Source of the DNA: Megalopta genalis
Lineage: Eukaryota; Arthropoda; Insecta; Hymenoptera; Halictidae
NCBI RefSeq assembly: GCF_051020955.1
Contig: NW_027476217.1
Span: 397,161-461,160, forward strand
Direction: 5' to 3'
DNA length: 64,000 nucleotides
Below are positions 1 to 12,646 of this stretch, piece after piece; position 1 is the stretch's first letter, and every line of letters starts with the position of its first letter. Below the pieces are notes generated by a model. That model did no database searches and was not told where the DNA came from. It saw only the letters and a program-made list of their open reading frames with translations. Position numbers and translations under genes: made by a program.

Positions 1-382
1 AAATCCATGCTTAAAAAATGATTTAGCTTCAAACACTTGGGATATAAGTGATATGGCATCAAATGCAGACGATCAAACGAGTTAGCTTCAAAATCCATGC
101 GATAAACTTGATTTAGCTTCAAATCAATGCGAAGTAGAAGGCTTAGCTTCCAATCCATTCGAAGCAAATGATTTAGGTCCAGATACTTGCGGTATAAGTG
201 ATACAGCTTCAAATGCAGGCGAAACAAACGTGTTAGCTTCTAATCCATGCGAAACTCATGATTTAGCTTCAAATCAATGCGATGTAGAAGGTTTACCTTC
301 AAATCCATGCTTAACAAATGATTTAGCTTCAAACACTTGGGATATAAGTGATATAGCTTCAAATGCAGACGATCAAACGAGT

Positions 383-532
383 TAGCTTCAAAATCCATGC
401 GATAAACTTGATTTAGCTTCAAATCAATGCGAAGTAGAAGGCTTAGCTTCAAATCCATGCGAAACAAATGATTTAGGTTCAGATACTTGCGGTATAAATG
501 ATACAGCTTCAAATGCAGACGAAACAAACGAG
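383..532. repeat. 150-bp pentamer with five ordered unit classes (type A)
   Basis: The five slots are 383-412, 413-442, 443-472, 473-502 and 503-532. Named by their plus-frame reading, slot 1 is the NPCDKLD/NPCETHD/YLCETHD class, slot 2 NQCEVEG/NQCDVEG, slot 3 NPCETND/NPCLTND/NPCNTND/NPCPTID, slot 4 DTCGIND/NTCDIND/NTWDISD, and slot 5 NADETNE/NAGETNV/NADDQTS. The slot order 1-2-3-4-5 is kept through almost the whole window. In this type A pentamer the first codon read in phase is TAG (383-385). It arises from a 1-bp deletion at the end of the preceding slot 5 and is balanced by an extra A in slot 1. Confidence 0.93.
443..472. repeat. Type example of the 30-bp basic unit
   Basis: This is a clean copy of the unit. 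It has the conserved 12-base core TTAGCTTCAAAT, then an 18-base variable part containing CCATGCG, an A-rich stretch and ATGAT. It contains one CpG, at unit positions 18-19. Read from its first base on the plus strand it encodes LASNPCETND. Plus frames 2 and 3 have a stop in every unit, and so does one minus frame; the other three frames are open. That explains the many ORFs without any coding role. Confidence 0.95.
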
Positions 533-2782
533 TTAGCTTCATATCTATGCGAAACACATGATTTAGCTTCTAATCAATGCGATGTAGAAGGTTTACCTTC
601 AAATCCATGCTTAACAAATGATTTAGCTTCAAATACTTGCGATATAATTGATATAGCTTCAAATGCTGGCGAAACAAACGTGTTAGCTTCTAATCCATGC
701 GAAGCTCATGATTTAGGTTCAAATAAATGCGATGTAGAAGGTTCACCTTCAAATCCATGCCCAACAATTGATTTAGCTTCAAACACTTGGAATATAAGTG
801 ATATAGCTTGAAATGCAGACGATCAAACCAGTTAGCTTCAAAATCCATGCGATAAACTTGATTTAGCTTCAAATCAATGCGAAGTAGAAGGCTTAGCTTC
901 AAATCCATGCGAAACAAATGATTTAGGTTCAGATACTTGCGGTATAAATGATATAGCTTCAAATGCAGGCGAAGCAAACGTGTTAGCTTCTAATCCATGC
1001 GAAACTCATGATTTAGCTTCAAATCAATGCGATGTAGAAGGTTTACCTTCAAATCCATGCTTAACAAATGATTTAGCTTCAAACACTTGGGATATAAGTG
1101 ATATAGCTTCAAATGCAGACGATCAAACTAGTTAGCTTCAAAATCCATGCGATAAACTTGATTTATCTTCAAATCAATGCGAAGTAGAAGGCTTAGCTTC
1201 AAATCCATGCGAAACAAATGATTTAGGTTCAGATACTTGCGGTATAAATGATACAGCTTCAAATGCAGACGAAACAAACGAGTTAGCTTCATATCTATGC
1301 GAAACACATGATTTAGCTTCTAATCAATGCGATGTAGAAGGTTTACCTTCAAATCCATGCTTAACAAATGATTTAGCTTCAAATACTTGCGATATAATTG
1401 ATATAGCTTCAAATGCTGGCGAAACAAACGTGTTAGCTTCTAATCCATGCGAAGCTCATGATTTAGGTTCAAATAAATGCGATGTAGAAGGTTCACCTTC
1501 AAATCCATGCCCAACAATTGATTTAGCTTCAAACACTTGGAATATAAGTGATATAGCTTGAAATGCAGACGATCAAACCAGTTAGCTTCAAAATCCATGC
1601 GATAAACTTGATTTAGCTTCAAATCAATGCGAAGTAGAAGGCTTAGCTTCAAATCCATGCGAAACAAATGATTTAGGTTCAGATACTTGCGGTATAAATG
1701 ATATAGCTTCAAATGCAGGCGAAGCAAACGTGTTAGCTTCTAATCCATGCGAAACTCATGATTTAGCTTCAAATCAATGCGATGTAGAAGGTTTACCTTC
1801 AAATCCATGCTTAACAAATGATTCAGCTTCAAACACTTGGGATATAAGTGATATAGCTTCAAATGCAGACGATCAAACGAGTTAGCTTCAAAATCCATGC
1901 GATAAACGTGATTTAGCTTCAAATCAATACGAAGTAGAAGGCTTAGCTTCAAATCCATGCGAAACAAATGATTTAGGTTCAGATACTTGCGGTATAAATG
2001 ATACAGCTTCAAATGCAGACGAAACAAACGAGTTAGCTTCATATCTATGCGAAACACATGATTTAGCTTCAAATCAATGCGATGTAGAAGGTTTACCTGC
2101 AAATCCATGCTTAACAAATGATTTAGCTTCAAATACTTGCGATATAATTGATATAGCTTCAAATGCTGGCGAAACAAACGTGTTAGCTTCTAATCCATGC
2201 GAAGCTCATGATTTAGGTTCAAATAAATGCGATGTAGAAGGTTCACCTTCAAATCCATGCCCAACAATTGATTTAGCTTCAAACACTTGGAATGTAAGTG
2301 ATATAGCTTGAAATGCAGACGATCAAACCAGTTAGCTTCAAAATCCATGCGATAAACTTGAGTTATCTTCAAATCAATGCGAAGTAGAAGGCTTAGCTTC
2401 AAATCCATGCGAAACAAATGATTTAGGTTCAGATACTTGCGGTATAAATGATATAGCTTCAAATGCAGGCGAAGCAAACGTGTTAGCTTCTAATCCATGC
2501 GAAACTCATGATTTAGCTTCATATGAATGCGATGTAGAAGGTTTACCTTCAAATCCATGCTTAACAAATGATTTAGCTTCAAACACTTGGGATATAATTG
2601 ATATAGCTTCAAATGCAGACGATCAAACGAGTTAGCTTCAAAATCCATGCGATAAACTTGAGTTATCTTCAAATCAATGCGAAGTAGAAGGCTTAGCTTC
2701 AAATCCATGCGAAACAAATGATTTAGGTTCAGATACTTGCGGTATAAATGATACAGCTTCAAATGCAGACGAAACAAACGAG

Positions 2783-2812
2783 TTAGCTTCATATCCATGC
2801 GCAACAAATGAT
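2783..2812. repeat. Slot 1/3 chimeric unit with loss of 60 bp
   Basis: This unit starts like slot 1 of type B (CTTCATAT) and ends like slot 3 (GCGCAACAAATGAT), and slot 4 follows directly. Two units (60 bp) are missing, which is the result expected of out-of-register exchange inside the repeat. The same chimera occurs at 13,847-13,876 and 23,350-23,379, so it was copied with the large HOR. Confidence 0.85.
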
Positions 2813-2842
2813 TTAGCTTCAAACACTTGGGATATAAGTGAT

Positions 2843-2870
2843 ATGGCATAAAAAAGACGATCAAACGAGT
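2843..2870. repeat. 28-bp defective slot 5 unit (copy 1 of 9)
   Basis: The usual slot 5 sequence after ATGGCAT is replaced by six A before GACGATC, which shortens the unit to 28 bp. The following slot 1 always carries GATTCAATATCC. It shifts reading frame and repeat register by 2 bp. Nine copies exist, seven in block A and two in block D, all with the same structure, so they descend from one event. Confidence 0.9.
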
Positions 2871-4310
2871 TAGATTCAATATCCATGCGATAAACTTGAT
2901 TTAGCTTCAAATCAATGCGAAGTAGAAGGATTAGCTTCAAATCCGTGGAACACAAATGATTAAGCTTCAAATACTTGCGGTATAAATGATACAGCTTCAA
3001 ATGCAGGGGAAACAAACGAGATAGCTTCATGTCAATGCGAAACACATGATTTAGCTTCAAATCAATGCGATGTAGAAGGTATACCTTCAAATCCATGCTT
3101 AACAAATGATTTAGCTTCAAATACTTGCGATATAAATGATATAGCTTCAAATGCAGGCGAAACAAACGTGTTAGCTTCTAATCCATGCGAAACTCATGAT
3201 TTAGCTTCATATCAATGCGATGTAGAAGGTTTACCTTCAAATCCATGCTTAAAAAATGATTTAGCTTCAAACACTTGGGATATAAGTGATATGGCATCAA
3301 ATGCAGACGATCAAACGAGTTAGATTCAAAATCCATGCGAAAAACTTGATTTAACTTCAAATCAATGCGATGTAGAAGGTTTACCTTCAAATCCTTGCTT
3401 AGCAAATGATTTCGCTTCAAATACTTGCGATATAAATGATATAGCTTCAAATGCAGGCGAAACAAACGTGTTAGCTTCTAATCCATGCGAAGCTCATGAT
3501 TTAGCTTCAAATCAATGCGATGTAGGAGGTTTACCTTCAAATCCGTGCTTAACAAATAAATTAGCTTCAAACACTTGGGATATAAGTGATATAGCTTCAA
3601 ATGCAGACGATCAAACAAGTTAGCCACAAAATCCATGCGATAAACTTGATTTAGTTTCAAATCAATGCGAAGTAGAAGGATTAGCTTCAAATCCATGCAA
3701 CACAAATGATTTAGCTTCAAATAGTTGCGATATAAATGATATAGCTTCAAATGCAGGCGAAACAAACGAGTTAGCTTCTAATCCATGCGAAACTCATGAT
3801 TTAGCTTCAAATCAATGCGATGTAGAAGGTTTACCTTCAAATCCATGCTTAACAAATAAATTAGCTTCAAACACTTGGGATATAAGTGATATAGCTTCAA
3901 ATGCAGACGAACAAACAAGTTAGCCACAAAATCCATGCGATAAACTTGATTTAGTTTCAAATCAATGCGAAGTAGAAGGATTAGCTTCAAATCCATGCAA
4001 CACAAATGATTTAGCTTCACATACTTGCGATATAAATGATATAGCTTCAAATGCAGGCGAAACAAACGAGTTAGCTTCTAATCCATGCGAAACTCATGAT
4101 TTAGCTTCAAATCAATGCGATGTAGAAGGTTTACCTTCAAATCAATGCTTAACAAATAATTTAGCTCCCAACACTTGGCATATAAGAGATATAGCTTCAA
4201 ATACAGACGATCAAACGAGTTAGCTTCAAAATCCATGCGATAAACTTGATTTAGCTTCAAATCAATGCGAAGTAGTAGGATGAGCTTCAAATCCATGCAA
4301 CACAAATGAT

Positions 4311-4430
4311 TTAGCTTCAAATACTTGCGATATAAATGATATACCTTCAAATGCAGGCGAAACAAATGATTTAGCTTCGAATACTTGCGATATGAATGAT
4401 ATAGCTTCAAATGCAGGCGAAACAAACGTG
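4311..4430. repeat. 60-bp internal duplication of slots 4-5 (heptamer)
   Basis: Slots 4 and 5 (4311-4370) are repeated as a variant pair (4371-4430) whose slot 4 reads NTCDMND and uses GCTTCGAATAC. The local pentamer becomes a 210-bp heptamer. The same structure occurs at 8119-8238, 9679-9798, 17623-17742, 19183-19302, 24578-24697, 60274-60393 and 62431-62550, always in the same HOR context. It is an old duplication later spread by larger ones. Confidence 0.85.
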
Positions 4431-5789
4431 TTAGTTTCTAATCCATGCGAAACTCATGATTTAGCTTCAAATCAATGCGATGTAGAAGGTTTACCTTCAA
4501 ATCCATGCTTATCAAATGATTTAGCTTCAAACACTTGGGATATAAGTGATATAGCTTCAAATGCAGAAGATCAAACGAGTTAGCTTCAAAATCCATGCGA
4601 TAAACTTGATTTAGCTTCAAATCAATGCGAAGTAGAAGGCTTAGCTTTCAATCCATGCGAAACAAATTATTTAGGTTCAGATACTTGCGGTATAAATGAT
4701 ACAGCTTCAAATTCAGACGAAGCAAACGAGTTAGCTTCATATCTATGCGAAACACATGATTTAGCTTCAAATCAATGCGATGTAGAAGGTTTACCTTCAA
4801 ATCCATGCTTAACAAATGATTTAGCTTCAAATACTTGCGATATAAATGATATAGCTTCAAATGCAGGCGAAGCAAACGTGTTAGCTTCTAATCCATGCGA
4901 AACTCATGATTTAGCATCAAATCAATGCGATGTAGAAGGTTTACCTTCAAATCCATGCTTAAAAAATGATTTAGGTTCAAACACTTGGGATATAAGTGAA
5001 AAAGCTTCAAATGCAGACGATCAAACGAGTTAGCTTCAAAATCCATGCTATAAACTTGATTTAGCTTCAAATCAATGCGAAGTAGAACGATTAGCTTCCA
5101 ATCCATGCTTAACAAATGATTTAGCTTCAAATACTTGCGATATAATTGATATAGCTTCAAATGCTGGCGAAACAAACGTGTTAGCTTCTAATCCATGCGA
5201 AGCTCATGATTTAGGTTCAAATAAATGCGATGTAGAAGGTTCACCTTCAAATCCATGCCCAACAATTGATTTAGCTTCAAACACTTGGAATATAAGCGAT
5301 ATAGCTTGAAATGCAGACGATCAAACCAGTTTGCTTCAAAATCCATGCGATAAACTTGATTTAGCTTCAAATCAATGCGAAGTAGAAGGCTTAGCTTCAA
5401 ATCCATGCGAAACAAATGATTTAGGTTCAGATACTTGCGGTATAGATGATATAGCTTCAAATGCAGGCGAAGCAAACGTGTTAGCTTCTAATCCATGCGA
5501 AACTCATGATTTAGCTTCAAATCAATGCGATGTAGAAGGTTTACCTTCAAATCCATGCTTAACAAATGATTTAGCTTCAAACACTTGGGATATAAGTGAT
5601 ATAGCTTCAAATGCAGACGATCAAACGAGTTAGCTTCAAAATCCATGCGATAAACTTGATTTATCTTCAAATCAATGCGAAGTAGAAGGCTTAGCTTCAA
5701 ATCCATGCGAAACAAATGATTTAGGTTCAGATACTTGCGGTATAAATGATACAGCTTCAAATGCAGACGAAACAAACGAGTTAGCTTCA

Positions 5790-6690
5790 TATCTATGCGA
5801 AACACATGATTTAGCTTCAAATCAATGCGATGTAGAAGGTTTACCTTCAAATCCATGCTTAACAAATGATTTAGCTTCAAATACTTGCGATATAATTGAT
5901 ATAGCTTCAAATGCAGGCGAAACAAACGTGTTAGCTTCTAATCCATGCGAAACTCATGATTTAGGTTCAAATAAATGCGATGTAGAAGGTTCACCTTCAA
6001 ATCCATGCCCAACAATTGATTTAGCTTCAAACACTTGGGATATAAGTGATATAGCTTGAAATGCAGACGATCAAACCAGTTAGCTTCAAAATCCATGCGA
6101 TAAACTTGATTTAGCTTCAAATCAATGCGAAGTAGAAGGCTTAGCTTCAAAGCCATGCGAAACAAATGATTTAGCTTCAAATACTTGCGATATAAATGAT
6201 ATAGCTTCAAATGCAGGCGAAGCAAGCGTGTTAGCTTCTAATCCATGCGAAACACATGATTTAGCTTCAAATCAATGCGATGTAGAAGGTTTACCTTCAA
6301 ATCCATGCTTAACAAATGATTTAGCTTCAAATACTTGCGATATAATTGATATAGCTTCAAATGCAGGCGAAACAAACGTGTTAGCTTCTAATCCATGCGA
6401 AACTCATGATTTAGGTTCAAATAAATGCGATGTAGAAGGTTCACCTTCAAATCCATGCCCAACAATTGATTTAGCTTCAAACACTTGGGATATAAGTGAT
6501 ATAGCTTGAAATGCAGACGATCAAACCAGTTAGCTTCAAAATCCATGCGATAAACTTGATTTAGCTTCAAATCAATGCGAAGTAGAAGGCTTAGCTTCAA
6601 AACCTTGCGTAACAAATGATTTAGCTTCAAATACTTGCGATATAAATGATATAGCTTCAAATGCAGGCGAAGCAAGCGTGTTAGCTTCTA
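5790..6690. repeat. 450-bp tandem duplication inside HOR copy 1
   Basis: About 5,790-6,239 and 6,240-6,689 are two near-identical 450-bp blocks (15 units). The homologous place in copy 2, about 15,745-16,195, has only one. The duplicate-specific mark AACACATGAT after the CCATGCGA or CTATGCGA start occurs at the head of both. This accounts exactly for the offset change from 9,954 to 9,504. Confidence 0.8.
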
Positions 6691-7250
6691 ATCCATGCGA
6701 AACTCATGATTTAGCTTCAAATCAATGCGATGTAGAAGGTTTACCTTCAAATCCATGCTTAACAAATGATTTAGCTTCAAATACTTGCGATATAAATGAT
6801 ATAGCTTCAAATGCAGGCGAAGCAAACGTGTTAGCTTCTAATCCATGCGAAACTCATGATTTAGCTTCAAATCAATGCGATGTAGAAGGTTTACCTTCAA
6901 ATCCATGCTTAAAAAATGATTTAGGTTCAAACACTTGGGATATAAGTGATATGGCATCAAATGCAGACGATCAAACGAGTTAGCTTCAAAATCCATGCGA
7001 TAAACTTGATTTAGCTTCAAATCAATGCGAAGTAGAAGTATGAGCTGCAAATCCATGCAACACAAATGATTTAGCTTCAAATACTTGCGATATAAATGAT
7101 ATAGCTTCAAATGCAGGCGAAACAAACGAGTTAGCTTCTAATCCATGCGAAATTCATGATTTAGCTTCAAATCAATGCGATGTAGAAGGTTCACCTTCAA
7201 ATCCATGCGCAACAAATGATTTAGCTTCAAACACTTGGGATATAAGTGAT

Positions 7251-7278
7251 ATGGCATAAAAAAGACGATCAAACGAGT
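7251..7278. repeat. 28-bp defective slot 5 unit (copy 2)
   Basis: Same 2-bp-short unit with six A. In this copy the preceding slots 1-3 are complete (slot 3 reads NPCATND), unlike the copies next to the slot 1/3 chimera. Confidence 0.9.
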
Positions 7279-9759
7279 TAGATTCAATATCCATGCGATA
7301 AACTTGATTTAGCTTCAAATCAATGCGAAGTAGAAGGATTAGCTTCAAATCCGTGGAACACAAATGATTAAGCTTCAAATACTTGCGGTATAAATGATAC
7401 AGCTTCAAATGCAGGGCAAACAAACGAGATAGCTTCATATCAATGCGAAAAACATGATTTAGCTTCAAATCAATGCGATGTAGAAGGTATACCTTCAAAT
7501 CCATGCTTAGCAAATGATTTCGCTTCAAAGACTTGCGATATAAATGATATAGCTTCAAATGCAGGCGAAACAAACGTGTTAGCTTCTAATCCATGCGAAA
7601 CTCATGATTTAGCTTCAAATCAATGCGATGTAGGAGGTTTACCTTCAAATCCATGCTTAACAAATAAATTAGCTTCAAACACTTGGGATATAAGTGATAT
7701 AGCTTCAAATGCAGACGATCAAACAAGTTAGCCACAAAATCCATGCGATAAACTTGATTTAGTTTCAAATCAATGCGACGTAGAAGGATTAGCTTCAAAT
7801 CCATGCAACACAAATGATTTAGCTTCAAATACTTGCGATATAAATGATATAGCTTCAAATGCAGGCGAAACAAACGAGTTAGCTTCTAATCCATGCGAAA
7901 CTCATGATTTAGCTTCAAATCAATGCGATGTAGAAGGTTTACCTTCAAATCAATGCTTAACAAATAATTTAGCTCCCAACACTTGACATATAAGAGATAT
8001 AGCTTCAAATACAGACGATCAAACGAGTTAGTTTCAAAATCCATGCGATAAACTTGATTTAGCTTCAAATCAATGCGAAGTAGTAGGATGAGCTTCAAAT
8101 CCATGCAACACAAATGATTTAGCTTCAGATACTTGCGATATAAATGATATACCTTCAAATGCAGGCGAAACAAATGATTTAGCTTCGAATACTTGCGATA
8201 TGAATGATATAGCTTCAAATGCAGGCGAAACAAACGTGTTAGCTTCTAATCCATGCGAAACTCATGATTGAGCTTCAAATCAATGCGATGTAGAAGGTTT
8301 ACCTTCAAATCCATGCTTAACAAATGATTTAGCTTCAAACACTTGGGATATAAGTGATATAGCTTCAAATGCAGACGATCAAACGAGTTAGCTTCAAAAT
8401 CCATGCGATAAACTTGATTTAGCTTCAAATCAATGCGAAGTAGAAGGCTTAGCTTCAAATCCATGCGAAACAAATGATTTAGGTTCAGATACTTGCGGTA
8501 TAAATGATACAGCTTCAAATGCAGACGAAAAAAACGAGTTAGCTTCATATCTATGCGAAACACATGATTTAGCTTCAAATCAATGCGATGTAGAAGGTTT
8601 ACCTTCAAATCCATGCTTAACAAATGATTTAGCTTCAAATACTTGCGATATAATTGATATAGCTTCAAATGCTGGCGAAACAAACGTGTTAGCTTCTAAT
8701 CCATGCGAAGCTCATGATTTAGGTTCAAATAAATGCGATGTAGAAGGTTCACCTTCAAATCCATGCCCAACAATTGATTTAGCTTCAAACACTTGGAATA
8801 TAAGTGATTTAGCTTGAAATGCAGACGATCAAACCAGTTAGCTTCAAAATCCATGCGATAAACTTGATTTAGCTTCAAATCAATGCGAAGTAGAAGGCTT
8901 AGCTTCAAATCCATGCGAAACAAATGATTTAGGTTCAGATACTTGCGGTATAAATGATATAGCTTCAAATGCAGGCGAAGCAAACGTGTTAGCTTCTAAT
9001 CCATGCGAAACTCATGATTTAGGTTCAAATAAATGCGATGTAGAAGGTTCACCTTCAAATCCATGCCCAACAATTGATTTAGCTTCAAACACTTGGGATA
9101 TAAGTGATATAGCTTGAAATGCAGACGATCAAACCAGTTAGCTTCAAAATCCATGCGATAAACTTGATTTAGCTTCAAATCAATGCGAAGTAGAAGGATT
9201 AGCTTCAAATCCATGCAACACAAGTGATTTAGCTTCAGACACTTGGGATATAAGTGATATAGCTTCAAATGCAGACGATCAAACAAGTTAGCCACAAAAT
9301 CCATGCGATAAACTTGATTTAGTTTCAAATCAATGCGAAGTAGAAGGATTAGCTTCAAATCCATGCAACACAAATGATTTAGCTTCAAATACTTGCGATA
9401 TAAATGATATAGCTTCAAATGCAGGCGAAACAAACGAGTTAGCTTCTAATCCATGCGAATCTCATGATTTAGCTTCAAATCAATGCGATGTAGAAGGTTT
9501 ACCTTCAAATCAATGCTTAACAAATAATTTAGCTCCCAACACTTGGCATATAAGAGATATAGCTTCAAATACAGACGATCAAACGAGTTAGCTTCAAAAT
9601 CCATGCGATAAACTTGATTTAGCTTCAAATCAATGCGAAGTAGTAGGATGAGCTTCAAATCCATGCAACACAAATGATTTAGCTTCAAATACTTGCGATA
9701 TAAATGATATACCTTCAAATGCAGGCGAAACAAATGATTTAGCTTCGAATACTTGCGAT

Positions 9760-10401
9760 ATGAATGATATAGCTTCAAATGCAGGCGAAACAAACGTGTT
9801 AGCTTCTAATCCATGCGAAACTCATGATTTAGCTTCAAATCAATGCGATGTAGAAGGTTTACCTTCAAATCCATGCTTAACAAATGATTTAGCTTCAAAC
9901 AGTTGGGATATAAGTGATATAGCTTCAAATGCAGAAGATCAAACGAGTTATTTTCAAAATCCATGCGATAAAGTTGATTTAGCTTCAAATCAATGCGAAG
10001 TAGAAGGCTTAGCTTTCAATCCATGCGAAACAAATGATTTAGGTCCAGATACTTGCGGTATAAGTGATACAGCTTCAAATGCAGACGAAGCAAACGAGTT
10101 AGCTTCATATCTATGCGAAACACATGATTTAGCTTCAAATCAATGCGATGTAGAAGGTTTACCTTCAAATCCATGCTTAAAAAATGATTTAGCTTCAAAT
10201 ACTTGCGATATAAATGATATAGCTTCAAATGCAGGCGAAGCAAACGTGTTAGCTTCTAATCCATGCGAAACTCATGATTTAGCATCAAATCAATGCGATG
10301 TAGAAGGTTTACCTTCAAATCCATGCTTAAAAAATGATTTAGCTTCAAACACTTGGGATATAAGTGATATGGCATCAAATGCAGACGATCAAACGAGTTA
10401 G
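9760..10401 (+). other. Longest plus-strand ORF (213 codons), not called as a gene
   Basis: The ORF runs through the 10-residue repeat frame (x-A-S-N-x-C-x-x-x-D). It is longer than its neighbours only because the usual in-phase TAG at the slot 5/slot 1 junction is TAT at 9949-9951. A second copy lies at 19264-19905 in the next HOR. There is no signal peptide, no non-repeat terminus and no recognisable domain; it starts mid-array at an ATG belonging to a slot 4 unit. Best read as a by-product of a period divisible by three. A decayed repetitive protein gene is possible but unsupported. Confidence 0.6.
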
Positions 10402-12618
10402 CTTCAAAATCCATGCGATAAACTTGATTTAGCTTCAAATCAATGCGAAGTAGAAGGCTTAGCTTCCAATCCATTCGAAGCAAATGATTTAGGTCCAGAT
10501 ACTTGCGGTATAAGTGATACAGCTTCAAATGCAGGCGAAACAAACGTGTTAGCTTCTAATCCATGCGAAACTCATGATTTAGCTTCAAATCAATGCGATG
10601 TAGAAGGTTTACCTTCAAATCCATGCTTAACAAATGATTTAGCTTCAAACACTTGGGATATAAGTGATATAGCTTCAAATGCAGACGATCAAACGAGTTA
10701 GCTTCAAAATCCATGCGATAAACTTGATTTAGCTTCAAATCAATGCGAAGTAGAAGGCTTAGCTTCAAATCCATGCGAAACAAATGATTTAGGTTCAGAT
10801 ACTTGCGGTATAAATGATACAGCTTCAAATGCAGACGAAACAAACGAGTTAGCTTCATATCTATGCGAAACACATGATTTAGCTTCAAATCAATGCGATG
10901 TAGAAGGTTTACCTTCAAATCCATGCTTAACAAATGATTTAGCTTCAAATACTTGCGATATAATTGATATAGCTTCAAATGCTGGCGAAACAAACGTGTT
11001 AGCTTCTAATCCATGCGAAGCTCATGATTTAGGTTCAAATAAATGCGATGTAGAAGGTTCACCTTCAAATCCATGCCCAACAATTGATTTAGCTTCAAAC
11101 ACTTGGAATATAAGTGATATAGCTTGAAATGCAGACGATCAAACCAGTTAGCTTCAAAATCCATGCGATAAACTTGATTTAGCTTCAAATCAATGCGAAG
11201 TAGAAGGCTTAGCTTCAAATCCATGCGAAACAAATGATTTAGGTTCAGATACTTGCGGTATAAATGATATAGCTTCAAATGCAGGCGAAGCAAACGTGTT
11301 AGCTTCTAATCCATGCGAAACTCATGATTTAGCTTCAAATCAATGCGATGTAGAAGGTTTACCTTCAAATCCATGCTTAACAAATGATTTAGCTTCAAAC
11401 ACTTGGGATATAAGTGATATAGCTTCAAATGCAGACTATCAAACTAGTTAGCTTCAAAATCCATGCGATAAACTTGATTTATCTTCAAATCAATGCGAAG
11501 TAGAAGGCTTAGCTTCAAATCCATGCGAAACAAATGATTTAGGTCCAGATACTTGCGGTATAAATGATACAGCTTCAAATGCAGACGAAACAAACGAGTT
11601 AGCTTCATATCTATGCGAAACACATGATTTAGCTTCAAATCAATGCGATGTAGAAGGTTTACCTTCAAATCCATGCTTAACAAATGATTTAGCTTCAAAT
11701 ACTTGCGATATAATTGATATAGCTTCAAATGCAGGCGAAACAAACGTGTTAGCTTCTAATCCATGCGAAACTCATGATTTAGGTTCAAATAAATGCGATG
11801 TAGAAGGTTCACCTTCAAATCCATGCCCAACAATTGATTTAGCTTCAAACACTTGGGATATAAGTGATATAGCTTGAAATGCAGACGATCAAACCAGTTA
11901 GCTTCAAAATCCATGCGATAAACTTGATTTAGCTTCAAATCAATGCGAAGTAGAAGGCTTAGCTTCAAATCCTTGCGAAACAAATGATTTAGCTTCAAAT
12001 ACTTGCGATATAAATGATATAGCTTCAAATGCAGGCGAAGCAAGCGTGTTAGCTTCTAATCCATGCGAAACTCATGATTTAGCTTCAAATCAATGCGATG
12101 TAGAAGGTTTACCTTCAAATCCATGCTTAACAAATGATTTAGCTTCAAATACTTGCGATATAAATGATATAGCTTCAAATGCAGGCGAAGCAAACGTGTT
12201 AGCTTCTAATCCATGCGAAACTCATGATTTAGCTTCAAATCAATGCGATGTAGAAGGTTTACCTTCAAATCCATGCTTAAAAAATGATTTAGGTTCAAAC
12301 ACTTGGGATATAAGTGATATGGCATCAAATGCAGACGATCAAACGAGTTAGCTTCAAAATCCATGCGATAAACTTGATTTAGCTTCAAATCAATGCGAAG
12401 TAGAAGTATGAGCTGCAAATCCATGCAACACAAATGATTTAGCTTCAAATACTTGCGATATAAATGATATAGCTTCAAATGCAGGCGAAACAAACGAGTT
12501 AGCTTCTAATCGATGCGAAATTCATGATTTAGCTTCAAATCAATGCGATGTAGAAGGTTCACCTTCAAATCCATGCGCAACAAATGATTTAGCTTCAAAC
12601 ACTTGGGATATAAGTGAT

Positions 12619-12646
12619 ATGGCATAAAAAAGACGATCAAACGAGT
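12619..12646. repeat. 28-bp defective slot 5 unit (copy 3)
   Basis: Same unit. The next slot 2 has GAAGAATTAG, and the region then jumps to a NPCLTND slot 3, giving a shorter HOR than at 7,251. Confidence 0.9.

Larger units (their letters stand above)
233..682. repeat. 450-bp HOR: pentamers C, A and B
   Basis: Three different pentamers follow one another. Type C is 233-382 (slot 4 reads NTWDISD, slot 5 NADDQTS). Type A is 383-532. Type B is 533-682 (slot 1 reads SYLCETHD, slot 4 NTCDIID). This C-A-B trimer of pentamers recurs throughout blocks A and B, for example near 1733, 5481, 8239, 10549, 12797, 15435 and 17743. It sets the recurring 450-bp spacing of stop codons on both strands. Confidence 0.85.
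383..2632. repeat. Three tandem copies of a 750-bp HOR (25 units)
   Basis: The pentamer order is A, B, X, A', C, repeated from 383, 1133 and 1883. X begins at 683, 1433 and 2183. It is recognised by slot 1 NPCEAHD, slot 3 NPCPTID, slot 4 NTWNISD and a TGA in slot 5. A' ends with IASNAGEANV in place of TASNADETNE. The copies differ by scattered substitutions, such as an ATTTAT for ATTTAG in slot 1 near 1165 and a C/T difference near 1825, so they are close but not identical. Confidence 0.85.
1..4480. repeat. Block A HOR, partial copy 0
   Basis: Bases 1 to about 1,420 match 10,317 to about 11,736 (offset 10,316). Bases about 1,738-3,395 match about 12,802-14,459 (offset 11,064). The two offsets differ by 748, which is 750 minus the 2 bp of one defective unit, so copy 0 lacks one 750-bp HOR there. 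Bases about 3,480-4,480 carry units like those at 7,586-8,240 and 23,900-24,700. The left part of this copy lies outside the window. Confidence 0.75.

Noticed and set aside
2843..2870. Poly-A with GACGATC as a terminator or polyadenylation-related signal
   Set aside because: Six A without a hairpin or associated gene is not evidence of a terminator, and all nine copies come from one duplicated unit.
7172..7573. Mixed minus ORF ending in a different peptide motif (SFVAHGFEG), as a possible domain fusion
   Set aside because: The change of motif is only the second open minus frame of the same repeat, entered through the 28-bp defective unit at 7,251-7,278.
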